Positions 8,515 to 17,408 of a stretch of DNA of 64,000 nucleotides are shown piece by piece; positions within the stretch are counted from its first letter, which is position 1, and every line of letters begins with the position of its first letter. The DNA is from Collinsella sp. An307. Its GTDB lineage: Bacteria; Actinomycetota; Coriobacteriia; Coriobacteriales; Coriobacteriaceae. The stretch lies in NCBI RefSeq assembly GCF_002161805.1, contig NZ_NFIP01000008.1, forward strand, positions 1 through 64,000. The letters run 5' to 3'. A program made the position numbers and the translations under genes. Under the pieces are notes generated by a model that had not been told where the DNA came from, did not search any database, and worked only from the letters and a program-made list of their open reading frames with translations.

Positions 8515-9411
8515 TTATGCCTTCAGCGCGCCGCGGACATGGCCCTCGGCGGCGTCGAGCGCTTCTCTGGCATCCTCTGCCGTCTGCCCGTTCAGGATCA
8601 TGACGATGGCGGTCTTGACGTGGCCGTTTGCAGCCGCGAGCGCCTCGATGGCTTCGCCGCGCGAGCACTCGGTGGCCGCCATGCAGATGTTCTGCGCGCG
8701 CGTCACGAGCTTCTCGTTGGTCTGCTGCACGTCGACCATGAGGTTCTGGTAGACCTTGCCAAGACCGACCATGGTTGCCGTCGAGATCATGTTGAGGATG
8801 AGCTTCTGGGCGGTACCCGCCTTGAGGCGCGTCGAGCCCGTGAGCACCTCGGGCCCGCAAACGGGCTCGATGACGAGGTCGGCGTGCTGGCCTATGACCG
8901 AGTTCTTGTTGCAGGCGATGGCGACGGTGTGCGCACCAACGCTTTTCGCGTAGTCAAGAGCGTGCGAGACATAGGGCGTGCGGCCGCTCGCGGCGAGACC
9001 CACGACGGTATCCTTCTCCGTGAGACCGAGCGCCTTGAGGTCCTCCACACCGAGCACGGTGCTGTCCTCGGCGCCCTCGACCGCCTGGATGAAGGCGCGC
9101 TCGCCGCCGGCGATGAGGCCCACGACCAGGTCGGGCGAGACGCCAAAGGTCGGCGGGCACTCGGCGGCATCGAGCACGCCAAGGCGGCCGCTCGTGCCGG
9201 CTCCCATGTAGATGAGGCGCCCTCCCTGCTTCAGGCTTTCCGTCGACCACTCGATCGCTTGCGCAATGTGAGGCAGCTCCTCGTGGATGGCCTCAATGAC
9301 CTTGCCGTCCTCGCGATTCATCGTCGTGACGATCTCGAGTGGCGACATCTCGTCCAAATCCATGGTGTCTGGATTGCGCGTCTCAGTGGTCAGCTTTGTC
9401 AGATCGAGCAT
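8515..9411 (-). CDS. murQ: N-acetylmuramic acid 6-phosphate etherase
   Basis: The 298-residue cytoplasmic enzyme splits the lactyl ether of MurNAc-6-phosphate, giving GlcNAc-6-phosphate and D-lactate. The SIS fold carries the family signature [22 protein letters not shown] region at about residues 69-90 (the active-site glutamate follows DAA) and GGERAF with a second conserved glutamate about 30 residues later. Length is normal. The start at 9411 has AAAGGAGGGGAGGA upstream and overlaps the end of murR by 29 bases, so the two genes are translationally linked. murP follows after 18 bases. Confidence 0.95.
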   Translation of the reverse strand: MLDLTKLTTETRNPDTMDLDEMSPLEIVTTMNREDGKVIEAIHEELPHIAQAIEWSTESLKQGGRLIYMGAGTSGRLGVLDAAECPPTFGVSPDLVVGLIAGGERAFIQAVEGAEDSTVLGVEDLKALGLTEKDTVVGLAASGRTPYVSHALDYAKSVGAHTVAIACNKNSVIGQHADLVIEPVCGPEVLTGSTRLKAGTAQKLILNMISTATMVGLGKVYQNLMVDVQQTNEKLVTRAQNICMAATECSRGEAIEALAAANGHVKTAIVMILNGQTAEDAREALDAAEGHVRGALKA

Positions 9412-10303
9412 CGGATCCTCCCCTCCTTTCCTTGGATGCCTTACGGCGTCCTTCCGGATCCTCCTTTACGGTGTAGTTGCGCCGGATCAGCGCCGAGCAG
9501 CGCTCAAAATCCTTGGCAACGCACACGGCATACAGCGCGTCGATCATGACCATCTGCGACATGCGTGAACCCATGGCGCCGCTTCTGATCAGTGGCTCGT
9601 CCGCTGCGATACCCAAAACGTAGTCGGCTTGGCGCGCAAGCCCTGCATCGTTTCCGATGCGCGTTATAGCGATGACCCGGGCCCCCTGCTGGCGCGCATA
9701 ACGGGCGCACTCGATCATCTCCTCGGTAAAACCCGAGTAGCTGATCACAATGGCCAGGTCGTTGGGATGCATGTTCTTGGCAAACAGGCGCTGGTTGTGC
9801 CAGTCGTCGTTGACGACGCACATCTTGTCGATGCGCGTGAGCTTCATCTCAAGGTCGTGCGCCACCAGAAGCGACGCGCCTATGCCAAAGATGCCCACCA
9901 CACGGCTTTGGAGAATGAGCTGTGCACAGCGCTCGAGCGTGGCAGCGTCAATCAAACGGCCGGTTGCCTCGATGGAGCGCAGGTCGCTCTTTACCACTTT
10001 GGCGACGATTTCGTCGGCGCTGTCGCTCGCATCGATTACCTCGAGCGCCATGTCGCCACGTTCCTGCGAGGATGCGAATTCAAAGACGAGCTCGCGCTGG
10101 AATTCTTTAAAGCCGCTGCAACCGAGCTTCTTGCAGAAGCGGGTGATGGTGGAAGGGGAGGTATAGGTTTCGCTGGCGAGCTCTCGAATGCTGAGCGAGA
10201 GCACGGCCTGCGGGTTCGCCTGAACATAGGCGATGATGTTGCGCTCCGCCGGGCTTGCGTACGGGCGCTGCTCGTTGAGTCGCAAAATCAGACCATGGGT
10301 CAT
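9383..10303 (-). CDS. murR: RpiR-family transcriptional regulator of MurNAc genes (MurR-like)
   Basis: This 306-residue regulator has an N-terminal RpiR-type helix-turn-helix (about residues 1-77, with [21 protein letters not shown]) and a C-terminal SIS sugar-phosphate domain (about 125-260, with [11 protein letters not shown] and [14 protein letters not shown]). By family and position it should sense MurNAc-6-phosphate and control this operon. The ATG at 10303 sits seven bases after GGAGG; two other ATGs upstream are too close to it or lack a site. It is the first gene of the operon and its 3' end overlaps murQ. The C terminus is rich in Arg, Lys and Ser and probably disordered. Confidence 0.88.
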   Translation of the reverse strand: MTHGLILRLNEQRPYASPAERNIIAYVQANPQAVLSLSIRELASETYTSPSTITRFCKKLGCSGFKEFQRELVFEFASSQERGDMALEVIDASDSADEIVAKVVKSDLRSIEATGRLIDAATLERCAQLILQSRVVGIFGIGASLLVAHDLEMKLTRIDKMCVVNDDWHNQRLFAKNMHPNDLAIVISYSGFTEEMIECARYARQQGARVIAITRIGNDAGLARQADYVLGIAADEPLIRSGAMGSRMSQMVMIDALYAVCVAKDFERCSALIRRNYTVKEDPEGRRKASKERRGGSDARSDKADH

Positions 10304-10326
10304 GGGCATACCTCCAATATGTCTCC

Positions 10327-10355
10327 ATTTAAGGCGTTGCATGCAAACGTGTCAT
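10327..10355 (-). promoter_or_regulatory. Probable promoter and operator of mur operon
   Basis: Read on the minus strand, ATGACA (complement of 10350-10355) is followed after exactly 17 bases by TTAAAT (complement of 10327-10332). The spacer holds the perfect palindrome TTGCATGCAA (10337-10346), a reasonable candidate operator for the adjacent MurR-like repressor. Position and spacing support it; binding is inferred. Confidence 0.5.
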
Positions 10356-10440
10356 CCGAATATGGGGATGATGAAAATCTGTTTGATAATATGACGCACG
10401 ACCTTCCGCCTGCAGGCGGAAATCGACCGTTTGGCTGCAA

Positions 10441-10473
10441 CGAAAAGCCGCCTGCGGAACGTCGCAGGCGGCT
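10441..10473 (-). terminator. Intrinsic terminator of the C39-like peptidase gene
   Basis: GCCGCCTGCG (10447-10456) and CGCAGGCGGC (10463-10472) form a perfect 10-bp stem with a six-base loop. On the minus strand a TTTTC tail follows. It lies about 40 bases beyond the stop of the peptidase-like gene. Confidence 0.85.
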
Positions 10474-10509
10474 GTCTTCAGGATGCGGTTGAGGTGCGAG
10501 AGCGGGTCG

Positions 10510-11409
10510 TTATGCCGAGAAGCTCCAGAAACTGCGCGCGTCGCGGGCGATGATGTTGAAGTCCCACGACACCTTGTTATCCTCGGGTGCGTTGGGGTTG
10601 TGGACCCATATCTTGCCGGACTCATCGACCCCGGTAAGCACGATGAAGTGCCCCACGGAGGTGAACGATCCAGGGCCTACGTTAACGATGATGGGGTGCC
10701 CCGCTTGGAGCTCGGCGGTAACTGTCTCGGCGTCTGCGCTGAGGCCAGTTGAGGTAAGGCCCAGCTGGGATGCTCCCGTGGTCATGAAGTCCCACGTGGT
10801 TGCGTTGTTCTCTACATAGCCGTTCTGCTCGCAGAAGTTTGCCATCTCCATCGGTCCCATGCTGGTGTCTCCGGTGAGCGCGATGTAGACCATTGCCATG
10901 CAGGTCGGTCCACAGGCGTTTTTGGCCATGGTTCCGCCCGCATAGCTTTCGTTTGCCCATGTCGCATCGGTTTGGAAGAGCTCGGGGACGGTGCCCTGCT
11001 GCCAGGACTCTTTGGGTGTGGAGTTGGGACCGCTGGGATTTTCTGCCGCAGCGGTATTGGTGTCTTCCCCTTGGGCCTCAGAAGATGCGTCGGCGCCTTC
11101 TGCGGCCGTAGCGTCTGTGCCCTCGACGGTCTTTTCGGCGGCAGGCGGGAAGATTGCCTGGGCTATAGCGCGCATGCCCGTGACGACGCCAAAGATGAGC
11201 AGGGCAATGACGGCAATAGCTGCGATACCCATCACTACGAGCTGCCAGGGGAAATTGGCAAAATTGATGCGCCTTTGGGGACTGCGGGACGCGCCTGCGC
11301 GCAAGGTGCCGTTGCGGGGGCGCCTCGATGCGCGGGCACCGGAGGATGAGCTCGCGCGACGGCCGCCGCGCGCTCCGGGAGGCATACGTCTGGGGTTTTC
11401 GTGCGTCAT
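10510..11409 (-). CDS. Membrane-anchored C39-like cysteine peptidase domain protein
   Basis: The 299-residue protein starts at the ATG at 11409, with GAGG seven bases upstream; the open frame continues upstream only as noise. It has a basic, Ser/Arg-rich cytoplasmic tail (1-50), one membrane span at about 57-79, a low-complexity Ala/Glu/Thr linker (85-135) and a C39_2-type papain-fold domain (about 145-299). Candidate catalytic residues are Cys166 in NACGPTC, His254 in VGHFIVL and Asn271 in VHNPNAP. The domain would face outside the cell. Substrate is unknown; cell-wall or peptide processing are possibilities. It is divergent from the PLC-like gene. Confidence 0.75.
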   Translation of the reverse strand: MTHENPRRMPPGARGGRRASSSSGARASRRPRNGTLRAGASRSPQRRINFANFPWQLVVMGIAAIAVIALLIFGVVTGMRAIAQAIFPPAAEKTVEGTDATAAEGADASSEAQGEDTNTAAAENPSGPNSTPKESWQQGTVPELFQTDATWANESYAGGTMAKNACGPTCMAMVYIALTGDTSMGPMEMANFCEQNGYVENNATTWDFMTTGASQLGLTSTGLSADAETVTAELQAGHPIIVNVGPGSFTSVGHFIVLTGVDESGKIWVHNPNAPEDNKVSWDFNIIARDARSFWSFSA

Positions 11410-11435
11410 GATGCGACCTCGTTTCCTGTTGCTCC

Positions 11436-11444
11436 AGTGTAGCA
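11436..11444 (-). promoter_or_regulatory. Extended -10 promoter of the C39-like gene
   Basis: On the minus strand TGCTACACT (complement of 11436-11444) forms an extended -10 box 26 bases before the ATG at 11409. The same string TGCTACACT precedes the YfcE-like gene at 18211-18219. No good -35 is seen. Confidence 0.4.
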
Positions 11445-11568
11445 TGGCTTTTGGAGTCGCTTGTCGTCCGTTGATGGATGCGGGTTCTGGGCATAATGAG
11501 GGGCAGCTAGCAAGTGCCTCGGCGTCGCGCGAATCCGCAATGCGTGGTGCCGCTGTAAAGGAGGATAT

Positions 11569-12513
11569 ATGCCCGCACTGATCACGCATCATCTTTTTGG
11601 CGAGGAGAGCATCGATCGTCTCCCGCAGGGCATCATCACCTCGGAAGATGAGCGCGCGGCCTTTCTCATTGGCAACCAGGGCCCCGACCCGTTCTTCTTC
11701 CATGTGCGCACACTCAACGCCCCTGCTTGCATGGAGTTTGGGCGGCGCATGCATCGTTGTCGCATGACGCGGCAGTTCACGGCCCTGCGTGACGGCGTAG
11801 GGCACCTTCATCGCTATGACGCCGGCGTGGGTCGTGCGTTTGTGCTCGGCCTGCTGTCACATTACGTGCTCGATCGCGCGGCGCACCCGTTTGTCTACGC
11901 GCAGCAATGGGGGATCCAAGAGATGGACTCCACGCTCGATGATGCGGGCTCCCAGGTGCACGGTATCATCGAGGGTGACCTCGACGTGCTGATGCTCCAG
12001 CTCAAGCGCGACGGTGCCACCACGGCGGACTATCCGCCCGAGAGCGAGCTTGTGACCACGGCGCGCATCAACAAGGTCGCCGGTGCCCTTATGAGCTTTG
12101 TCGCCTCGAGCGTCTACGGCATGCGCATCGGCGCCGCCGAGTACGGCGGTGCGGTGGCCGATATGAAGCTCGCCTACCGTGTGATCGAGCCCGCCGGCTC
12201 ACCGCTGTCCTTTGCGCTCGGCTCTGTTGAGGGCATCGTCAAAAACTATCCGCTCACGGCGTCGCTCGCGCATCGGGTTACCACAGAGCCCCCGGCTGCC
12301 GCCGGCAACCTCGCCCACCTCGCCTGGAACGACCCCTTCACGCAGAAGACCTCGCACGAGAGCTTCCCCGAGGTGTTCGCGCGTGCCCTCGACGATTACG
12401 CCGACGAGGCGTCGCGCTTCCTCATGGGCACCGACGTTGTGGAGATTACCGGGCACATCAACTACTCGGGCCGTGTGCTCGCGGCGCACGAGGAGTTTGA
12501 GCGCGAGGAGTAG
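11569..12513 (+). CDS. Zinc-dependent phospholipase C-like family protein
   Basis: The 314-residue protein resembles the PLC/S1-P1 nuclease-like family common in Gram-positive anaerobes. It is rich in histidines in family positions: THHLFGEESI at the start, RRMHRC, and LLSHYVLDRAAHPFVY near residue 105, which would ligate a zinc cluster. There is no signal peptide or membrane span, so it appears cytoplasmic. Start at 11569 follows AAAGGAGGATAT. It is preceded divergently by the C39-like gene and ends before a strong terminator, so it is probably monocistronic. The actual substrate is not known. Confidence 0.7.
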   Translation: MPALITHHLFGEESIDRLPQGIITSEDERAAFLIGNQGPDPFFFHVRTLNAPACMEFGRRMHRCRMTRQFTALRDGVGHLHRYDAGVGRAFVLGLLSHYVLDRAAHPFVYAQQWGIQEMDSTLDDAGSQVHGIIEGDLDVLMLQLKRDGATTADYPPESELVTTARINKVAGALMSFVASSVYGMRIGAAEYGGAVADMKLAYRVIEPAGSPLSFALGSVEGIVKNYPLTASLAHRVTTEPPAAAGNLAHLAWNDPFTQKTSHESFPEVFARALDDYADEASRFLMGTDVVEITGHINYSGRVLAAHEEFEREE

Positions 12514-12568
12514 CGTGCTCGGAGCCCGCGTGTCCTGCGGACGCTCGGCTACCAAGTCGTATCGGCAT

Positions 12569-12600
12569 GCGGGGGCGCCGTTGCCGGCGTCCCCGCTCTT
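12569..12600 (+). terminator. Intrinsic terminator after PLC-like gene
   Basis: A 12-bp stem (12569-12580 with 12585-12596, one G-T pair) closes a four-base loop and is followed by TCTTT. It lies about 55 bases after the stop of the PLC-like gene. Confidence 0.8.
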
Positions 12601-12682
12601 TACCGAAACGTGACGTGCGCCACCTCGGCGCCTGCCGTACCATAGTGCCGTATGCACGATGGAAAAGTGGGAGGCACCGGCG

Positions 12683-13933
12683 ATGAAATACACAACGCTC
12701 GAGCGTAACTGGGTGATGTACGACGTAGGCAACTCTGCCCTCGTCTTGCTCAACACATCGGTGGTGCCCATCTACTTCGATGCCATCAACACCGCCGCCA
12801 ACTCCGCCGAGCTCGTGACCGCATGGGCCAACGCCCAGACCATCGCCTCGCTCGTGGTGGCGCTGCTTATGCCCGTGCTGGGCTCGCTCGCCGACTTTGC
12901 GGGCAACAAGATCAAGTTCTTCCTCGGCTTTTTCCTCACGGGTCTCGTGCTCTGTCTTGCGCAGGCGCTGCCCATGGGAGCCATGCCCTTCCTCATCGTT
13001 TACGTGCTCTGCACCATCGGCCTCAACTCGTCGATGACGTTTTATGACGCGATGCTCCCCGACGTTACGACCGACGAGCGCATGGACGCCGTGTCGAGCT
13101 CCGGATACGCCTGGGGCTACGTGGGGTCCTGCGTGCCCTTTATCGTCTGCATCGCGCTCATCATGGGCGGTCCCGCGGTGCTCGGCCTCGACATGCTGCT
13201 TTGCACAAGGCTCTCGTTTGTCATCACGGGTGCTTGGTGGCTCGCCTTCACGTTGCCGCTGCTGCGCACCTATCGCCAGCGCTATGGCAAGGAGCTCGCG
13301 CCGGGCGAGACCTTTGCGAGCGAGGTCGCAAAGACCATTCGCGGCCTGGTGGGAACCATGCGCCGCATCGCGCGCGACCGCGTGCTCGTCATCTTTATGA
13401 TCGCGTTTTTCTTCTATATCGACGGCGTCCATACGGTCATCTCGATGGCGACCACCTACGGTACGTCGCTCGGCATCGACTCTACCCAGCTCATTTTGGC
13501 TCTGCTCGTCACGCAGTTTGTTGCCTTCCCGTCGGCTATTGCCTACGGGCGCCTCGCTAAGACGCAGGGCACGCTCAAGATGATTATCATCGCCGTTGCC
13601 GCTTACGTGGTGATCGTGCTCTTTGCAGCGTTCTTCTTAAAGTCCGCGGTGGAGTTCTGGATTCTCGCCATCGTGGTCGGTATGTTCCAAGGCGGCATCC
13701 AAGCGCTTTCGCGCAGCTACTTTGGCAAGCTCATCCCCAAGGAGCGCGCCAACGAGTATTACGGTTTCTTCGACATCTTTGGGCGCTACGCCTCTGTTAT
13801 GGGAACTCTGCTAGTATCGGTGGTGACATCGCTCACGGGCGATCCTTCTTTAGGAGTGCTTTCCATCGGGATCTTGCTGGTTGTGGGCTTTGTCATGCTC
13901 ATGAGGCTCGCTCGCATCAAAGGCGTCGCCTAG
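12683..13933 (+). CDS. MFS transporter, UMF1/Atg22-like family
   Basis: The 416-residue integral membrane protein has about 11-12 hydrophobic segments. The N terminus (ERNWVMYDVGNSAL) matches the UMF1 branch of the major facilitator superfamily, related to yeast Atg22. ADFAGNKIKFF is the loop 2-3 signature. Substrates of this family are poorly known; amino acid or peptide efflux has been proposed. The ATG at 12683 is chosen because GGAGG is eight bases upstream; the ATG at 12659 has none. The gene is flanked by a terminator upstream and the QueT leader downstream, so it is likely a single-gene unit. Confidence 0.82.
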   Translation: MKYTTLERNWVMYDVGNSALVLLNTSVVPIYFDAINTAANSAELVTAWANAQTIASLVVALLMPVLGSLADFAGNKIKFFLGFFLTGLVLCLAQALPMGAMPFLIVYVLCTIGLNSSMTFYDAMLPDVTTDERMDAVSSSGYAWGYVGSCVPFIVCIALIMGGPAVLGLDMLLCTRLSFVITGAWWLAFTLPLLRTYRQRYGKELAPGETFASEVAKTIRGLVGTMRRIARDRVLVIFMIAFFFYIDGVHTVISMATTYGTSLGIDSTQLILALLVTQFVAFPSAIAYGRLAKTQGTLKMIIIAVAAYVVIVLFAAFFLKSAVEFWILAIVVGMFQGGIQALSRSYFGKLIPKERANEYYGFFDIFGRYASVMGTLLVSVVTSLTGDPSLGVLSIGILLVVGFVMLMRLARIKGVA

Positions 13934-13948
13934 GTAGGCGGTGCGCGC

Positions 13949-14008
13949 TCACCTGCGGTGGGGGAGGGCTCTGGGCATCAGTAAAGCCCTCCAACAACAG
14001 AAGGTGAT
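13949..14008 (+). promoter_or_regulatory. Candidate translational control leader of the QueT-like gene
   Basis: TCACCT at 13949-13954 is complementary to AGGTGA at 14002-14007, the ribosome site of the next gene. Between them a perfect hairpin GGAGGGCT/AGCCCTCC occupies about 13963-13992. A ligand-controlled switch of the ribosome site is therefore possible. QueT genes in other bacteria often carry preQ1 riboswitches, but I cannot match this leader to a known preQ1 class. Confidence 0.35.
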
Positions 14009-14011
14009 CTC

Positions 14012-14641
14012 TTGAAATCGAATGACATCGCCCAGACGGGTATGATCGCTGCGGTGTACGCGGCGTGCACGCTCATGACCATGCTCTTCTTGGGCAACCT
14101 TGCGTGGGGACCCATCCAGTTCCGCATTTCCGAGGCGCTTTGCGCGCTTGCGCTCTTCACGCCCGCCGCGGTGCCCGGCCTCACGCTCGGCTGCGCCATT
14201 GCCAACGTCGCCAACATCGCGCTCTCCGGTACGGGTGCGCTCGGCCTTCTCGACGTGGTCTTTGGTTCGGCCGCGACCTGCGCCGGCGCGCTCTTTACCT
14301 GGAAACTCCGCGCCCATCCTCTCGTGGCGCTTGCGGGCCCGGTTATTGCCAACGCGCTCATCGTGCCGGCGTATCTGCCGATCCTGCTCACCGCGACCGG
14401 CTTTTACACCATCCCATTCACGTCGATCTCGCTCGACGGGGCGTATCCGCTCATGTACCTCTTTGGCCTCGTGACCACCGGCGCGGGCGAAGCGGTTATC
14501 ATGTATGTACTAGGGTACCCTCTTGGACGCTCCCTGGCGCGCGCCCCGTACTTCCGCGGCCTCTCGCCCTTTGCGGACGAGTCCTCCGTCGGGTCGGGCA
14601 CGCACGCAGGCTTGGCGAGCGACTCCGGCTCCCGCCGGTAG
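14012..14641 (+). CDS. queT: QueT-type queuosine-precursor transporter (ECF S component)
   Basis: The 209-residue membrane protein has about five to six spans. It carries the QueT family pattern LGNLAWGPIQFRISEALCALALFTPAAVPGLT region near residues 27-57 and a GxGxLGLLDVVFGS motif. It is predicted to bind a queuosine precursor such as preQ1 and to work with the shared ECF module (EcfT and EcfA genes at 55.9-58.6 kb here). The start is a TTG with AAGGTGA six bases upstream; no better start exists before the first membrane segment. The last ~35 residues are polar and Ser/Gly-rich. Confidence 0.8.
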   Translation: MKSNDIAQTGMIAAVYAACTLMTMLFLGNLAWGPIQFRISEALCALALFTPAAVPGLTLGCAIANVANIALSGTGALGLLDVVFGSAATCAGALFTWKLRAHPLVALAGPVIANALIVPAYLPILLTATGFYTIPFTSISLDGAYPLMYLFGLVTTGAGEAVIMYVLGYPLGRSLARAPYFRGLSPFADESSVGSGTHAGLASDSGSRR

Positions 14642-14760
14642 AAAAGCGCGCCTGGCCTCACGCTCCTAAGTCGCGCATGGTGCGGGACGTTTACGAGGGC
14701 AGAGCTGGCCGATAGCGCCAAGCGCGGGCGCTGTCTGCCGAGCGCGGGAGCGTGAGTGCG

Positions 14761-15951
14761 ATGGCTTTGAGGGCCACGATTGTCATCCCGACGTACTGGG
14801 CAAGCGGAGCGGACGGGCTCCAGTCTCCCGGTGCCTACGACCATGCAACTGAGCTGGGCGATCCCAACCCGGAACTCGAGCGCTGCCTCGCTTCGCTCGA
14901 ACAGGTGCGCGATCTTGTCCGCATCATTCTTCTTGTGGTGTGCCCCGTGTCGGCAACCGTCGAGGTCTCCCGCCGCGTGGCCGAGATTGTGGGTGCGCAT
15001 CCCAAGCTTTCGATAACGACAGTCACCAACGTGGAGGCGGCGCGCATTGCCGACCGCATTGCCGACCTCGCCCCAACGGCAACCGGCGAGTGCGTCTCGC
15101 TGCGTGGCTACGGTGCAATCCGCAACATGGGGCTCGCGGTCGCTGCCATCTTTGGGCACGACGCCGTTATCTTTTTGGACGATGACGAGGTTGTCCTCGG
15201 GCCCGACTTTATGCGCAAGGCGCTCTACGCGCTCGGCCAGCAAACACGGCAGGGGCTCCCCATTCTTGCCAAGACCGGGTACTTCTACGACCGGGCGGGC
15301 TCCCCGCTTGCCGATGAGTCGCACGTGGGCATCGAGCACCGCTGGTGGACAAAGCGAACGGAGTTCAACGCGTGGATGCGTCGCGCCCTTGCGGCCACGC
15401 GCATCTCGCGGTCCAACTACGTGTGCGGCGGCTGCCTGGCGCTGCACGCCCGCGCCTATAGCCGCATCCCCTTCGACCCGTTCATCACGCGTGGCGAGGA
15501 CCTCGACTACCTGTTCAACATGCGCCTCATGGGCCTCGACGTCTGGTTTGACAACCGCTGGGTCGTGCGCCACCTGCCGCCGGAGAGCCGCGAGCGCGCC
15601 CCGCGCTTTATGCAGGACATCTACCGCTGGTACTACGAGCGCGCCAAGCTCGCCCACGCGAGCCGGCAAAACGACCTCAACGCCGTCACACCGGCGTCGC
15701 TCATGCCTTATCCGGGGCGATGGATCTCCTCCGAGCTCGACGAGCGGGTGCGCAAAACGGCACTCGTACGCGCTCTGGTTACGCGCGAGCACGCAAGCTA
15801 CCTGCGCATATGGCGCCGCGGTCGCGCGGAGGCCGAGCAGTATGCGCGCGAATACCAAGATGCCTACCTGCGTTTTGCGAGCATCTGGCCTACAATCGTC
15901 GATGGCCTATGGAACGACCGCGATCTCGCGGCACTGATTGAGGAGACCTGA
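14761..15951 (+). CDS. Glycosyltransferase, GT-A fold (family 2-like)
   Basis: The 396-residue cytoplasmic enzyme begins with the nucleotide-sugar strand RATIVIPTYWASG. It has the metal-binding acidic motif FLDDDEVVLGPDFM near residue 142 and a later TRGEDLDYLFNMRL acceptor/catalytic segment near 245. The donor and acceptor are unknown; cell-envelope glycan synthesis is a reasonable guess. The ATG at 14761 is preceded by GGGAG at ten bases; a GTG at 14752 is too close to it. Its stop overlaps the ATG of the sensor kinase gene (TGATG), so the glycosyltransferase and the two-component genes are in one operon. Confidence 0.8.
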   Translation: MALRATIVIPTYWASGADGLQSPGAYDHATELGDPNPELERCLASLEQVRDLVRIILLVVCPVSATVEVSRRVAEIVGAHPKLSITTVTNVEAARIADRIADLAPTATGECVSLRGYGAIRNMGLAVAAIFGHDAVIFLDDDEVVLGPDFMRKALYALGQQTRQGLPILAKTGYFYDRAGSPLADESHVGIEHRWWTKRTEFNAWMRRALAATRISRSNYVCGGCLALHARAYSRIPFDPFITRGEDLDYLFNMRLMGLDVWFDNRWVVRHLPPESRERAPRFMQDIYRWYYERAKLAHASRQNDLNAVTPASLMPYPGRWISSELDERVRKTALVRALVTREHASYLRIWRRGRAEAEQYAREYQDAYLRFASIWPTIVDGLWNDRDLAALIEET

Positions 15952-17303
15952 TGGCATCGACGTACCGGGGAAGGCGCGCCGCCGATCTGGCGCTCTGGGC
16001 GGGCACCGTGGTGTGTGCCTGCATCATCGCCGTGATCTTGCTATACCTGTTTGCCACGCATGTGGAGTTCACGCTCACGGGCGTCGCCACGGTGGCGTTC
16101 GTGGTCTTTCTCGTACTGTTTGCGCGCTTGTGTCGCAATCCCGATACGCTGCGGTCTCGCTATACAGAAGAGACGCTCTCTGTCGCCTCCGAGATGCTCG
16201 AAGCCCTCAAAGACGGCCTCACGCCCGAGAGCGCCCAAGAGATCTGCATGCGCCTTATCCCGCAGACCCGCGCGAGCACCATCGCCATCACCGATGCCGA
16301 GCACGTGCTCGCCTGCGTGGGCGACCTTGCCGAGGACTTCCCCGCGGGGTCTCCCATCCACACCAAGGCGACCCACTACGCCATCAAGCACGGCATCGTT
16401 CAGTCGTTCATGAACCCGCTCGGTGTCTTGGGCGAGACCGGGCGCCAGATCCAGATTCCTGCCGGCATCATCGCGCCGCTCAAGGTGGGCGAGCGCACGG
16501 TTGGCGCGCTCAAGTTCTACTTCCACTCCTCGCGCTCGGTGAACCGCACGCAGTACGCGCTGGTCACGGGCTTCTCCGAGCTGCTCTCCACCCAGCTTGC
16601 CATCCACGAGCTCGAGGTTCAGGAGGAGCTCACCGCGCGTGCCGAGGTCCGTGCCCTGCAGGCGCAGATCAACCCGCACTTCCTGTTCAACACGCTCAAC
16701 ACCATCGCCTCCTTCACGCGCACCGACCCCACGCGCGCCCGCGAGCTTCTGCGTGAGTTCTCGTCGTTCTACCGCTCCACGCTCGATAACTCCGGCTCGC
16801 TCATCCCTGTCACGCGCGAGATCGCGCAGACGCGCCGCTACCTCACCTTCGAGCAGGCACGCTTTGGCGAGGACCGTATTCAGGCAACGTTTGAGGTGGG
16901 CGATGATGTTGCCGACACCCCGGTGCCGGCGTTTATCATTCAGCCGCTGGTTGAAAATGCGGTGCGCCATGCGCTTTCCGACGAGGGGGCGCTCCACATT
17001 GCCGTTCGCGTTCAGGCAAGCGAACACAACGCTCTGTGCATCGAAGTGGCCGATGACGGCGTGGGTATGGACGACCAGACGGCGGCGCGCCTCTTCGACG
17101 CCTCGCTGCCCAAGCCCGATACAAGCTCTCCTCAGGGCGGCGGCGCGGGTGTTGCCATGCGCAACATCTCCGAGCGTATCCACCGCTTCTACGGCCCGCA
17201 TTCGTTTGCGCGCGTGGAGTCGACTCCAGGTAAGGGGACGACGGTTACGCTTCACCTCGATCTCTCCGACAGCATATTTGCGCGGGGCGATGGGGTAAAA
17301 TAG
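15951..17303 (+). CDS. LytS-type sensor histidine kinase
   Basis: The 450-residue protein has two membrane spans at about 14-35 and 41-62, a GAF-like sensor region (about 75-225) and a LytS/YehU-type kinase core. The phosphoacceptor histidine lies in QINPHFLFNTLN near residue 242. The ATP-binding part has the N box PLVENAVRHAL (about 325), G-rich ADDGVGM and GVAMRNISERI. The periplasmic loop is very short, so the signal is probably intramembrane or cytoplasmic. The gene overlaps the glycosyltransferase by one base and precedes its LytTR regulator, suggesting control of envelope or carbon-overflow genes. Confidence 0.9.
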   Translation: MASTYRGRRAADLALWAGTVVCACIIAVILLYLFATHVEFTLTGVATVAFVVFLVLFARLCRNPDTLRSRYTEETLSVASEMLEALKDGLTPESAQEICMRLIPQTRASTIAITDAEHVLACVGDLAEDFPAGSPIHTKATHYAIKHGIVQSFMNPLGVLGETGRQIQIPAGIIAPLKVGERTVGALKFYFHSSRSVNRTQYALVTGFSELLSTQLAIHELEVQEELTARAEVRALQAQINPHFLFNTLNTIASFTRTDPTRARELLREFSSFYRSTLDNSGSLIPVTREIAQTRRYLTFEQARFGEDRIQATFEVGDDVADTPVPAFIIQPLVENAVRHALSDEGALHIAVRVQASEHNALCIEVADDGVGMDDQTAARLFDASLPKPDTSSPQGGGAGVAMRNISERIHRFYGPHSFARVESTPGKGTTVTLHLDLSDSIFARGDGVK

Positions 17304-17308
17304 AGAAT

Positions 17309-17400
17309 TGTCCGTGTGCTTGCGGACACATCGATGGAGTTCCCGGTTATCCGGGAGAGCCCTCGGCTGCCGGGGGCAATCGGTTAGAGGTTCGAAAGGG
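17309..17400 (+). other. Three short hairpins between kinase and regulator genes
   Basis: The 105-bp gap contains TGTCCG/CGGACA (about 17309-17329), CCCGG/CCGGG (about 17342-17354) and CCCTCGG/CCGGGGG (about 17360-17376) in series, before AAAGGG at 17395-17400. They could act as an RNA spacer, a processing site or a control leader for the regulator gene. Nothing here matches a riboswitch class I know. Confidence 0.35.
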
Positions 17401-17408
17401 AAGTGCCA

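Noticed and set aside
12458-13432. A 324-codon minus-strand frame opposite the UMF1 transporter.
   Set aside because: Extreme His/Asp/Glu/Arg composition, no ribosome site, and the plus strand has an obvious membrane protein.
13949-14008. Naming the QueT leader a preQ1 riboswitch.
   Set aside because: Only the ribosome-site pairing is visible; I cannot match the conserved bases of any preQ1 class.
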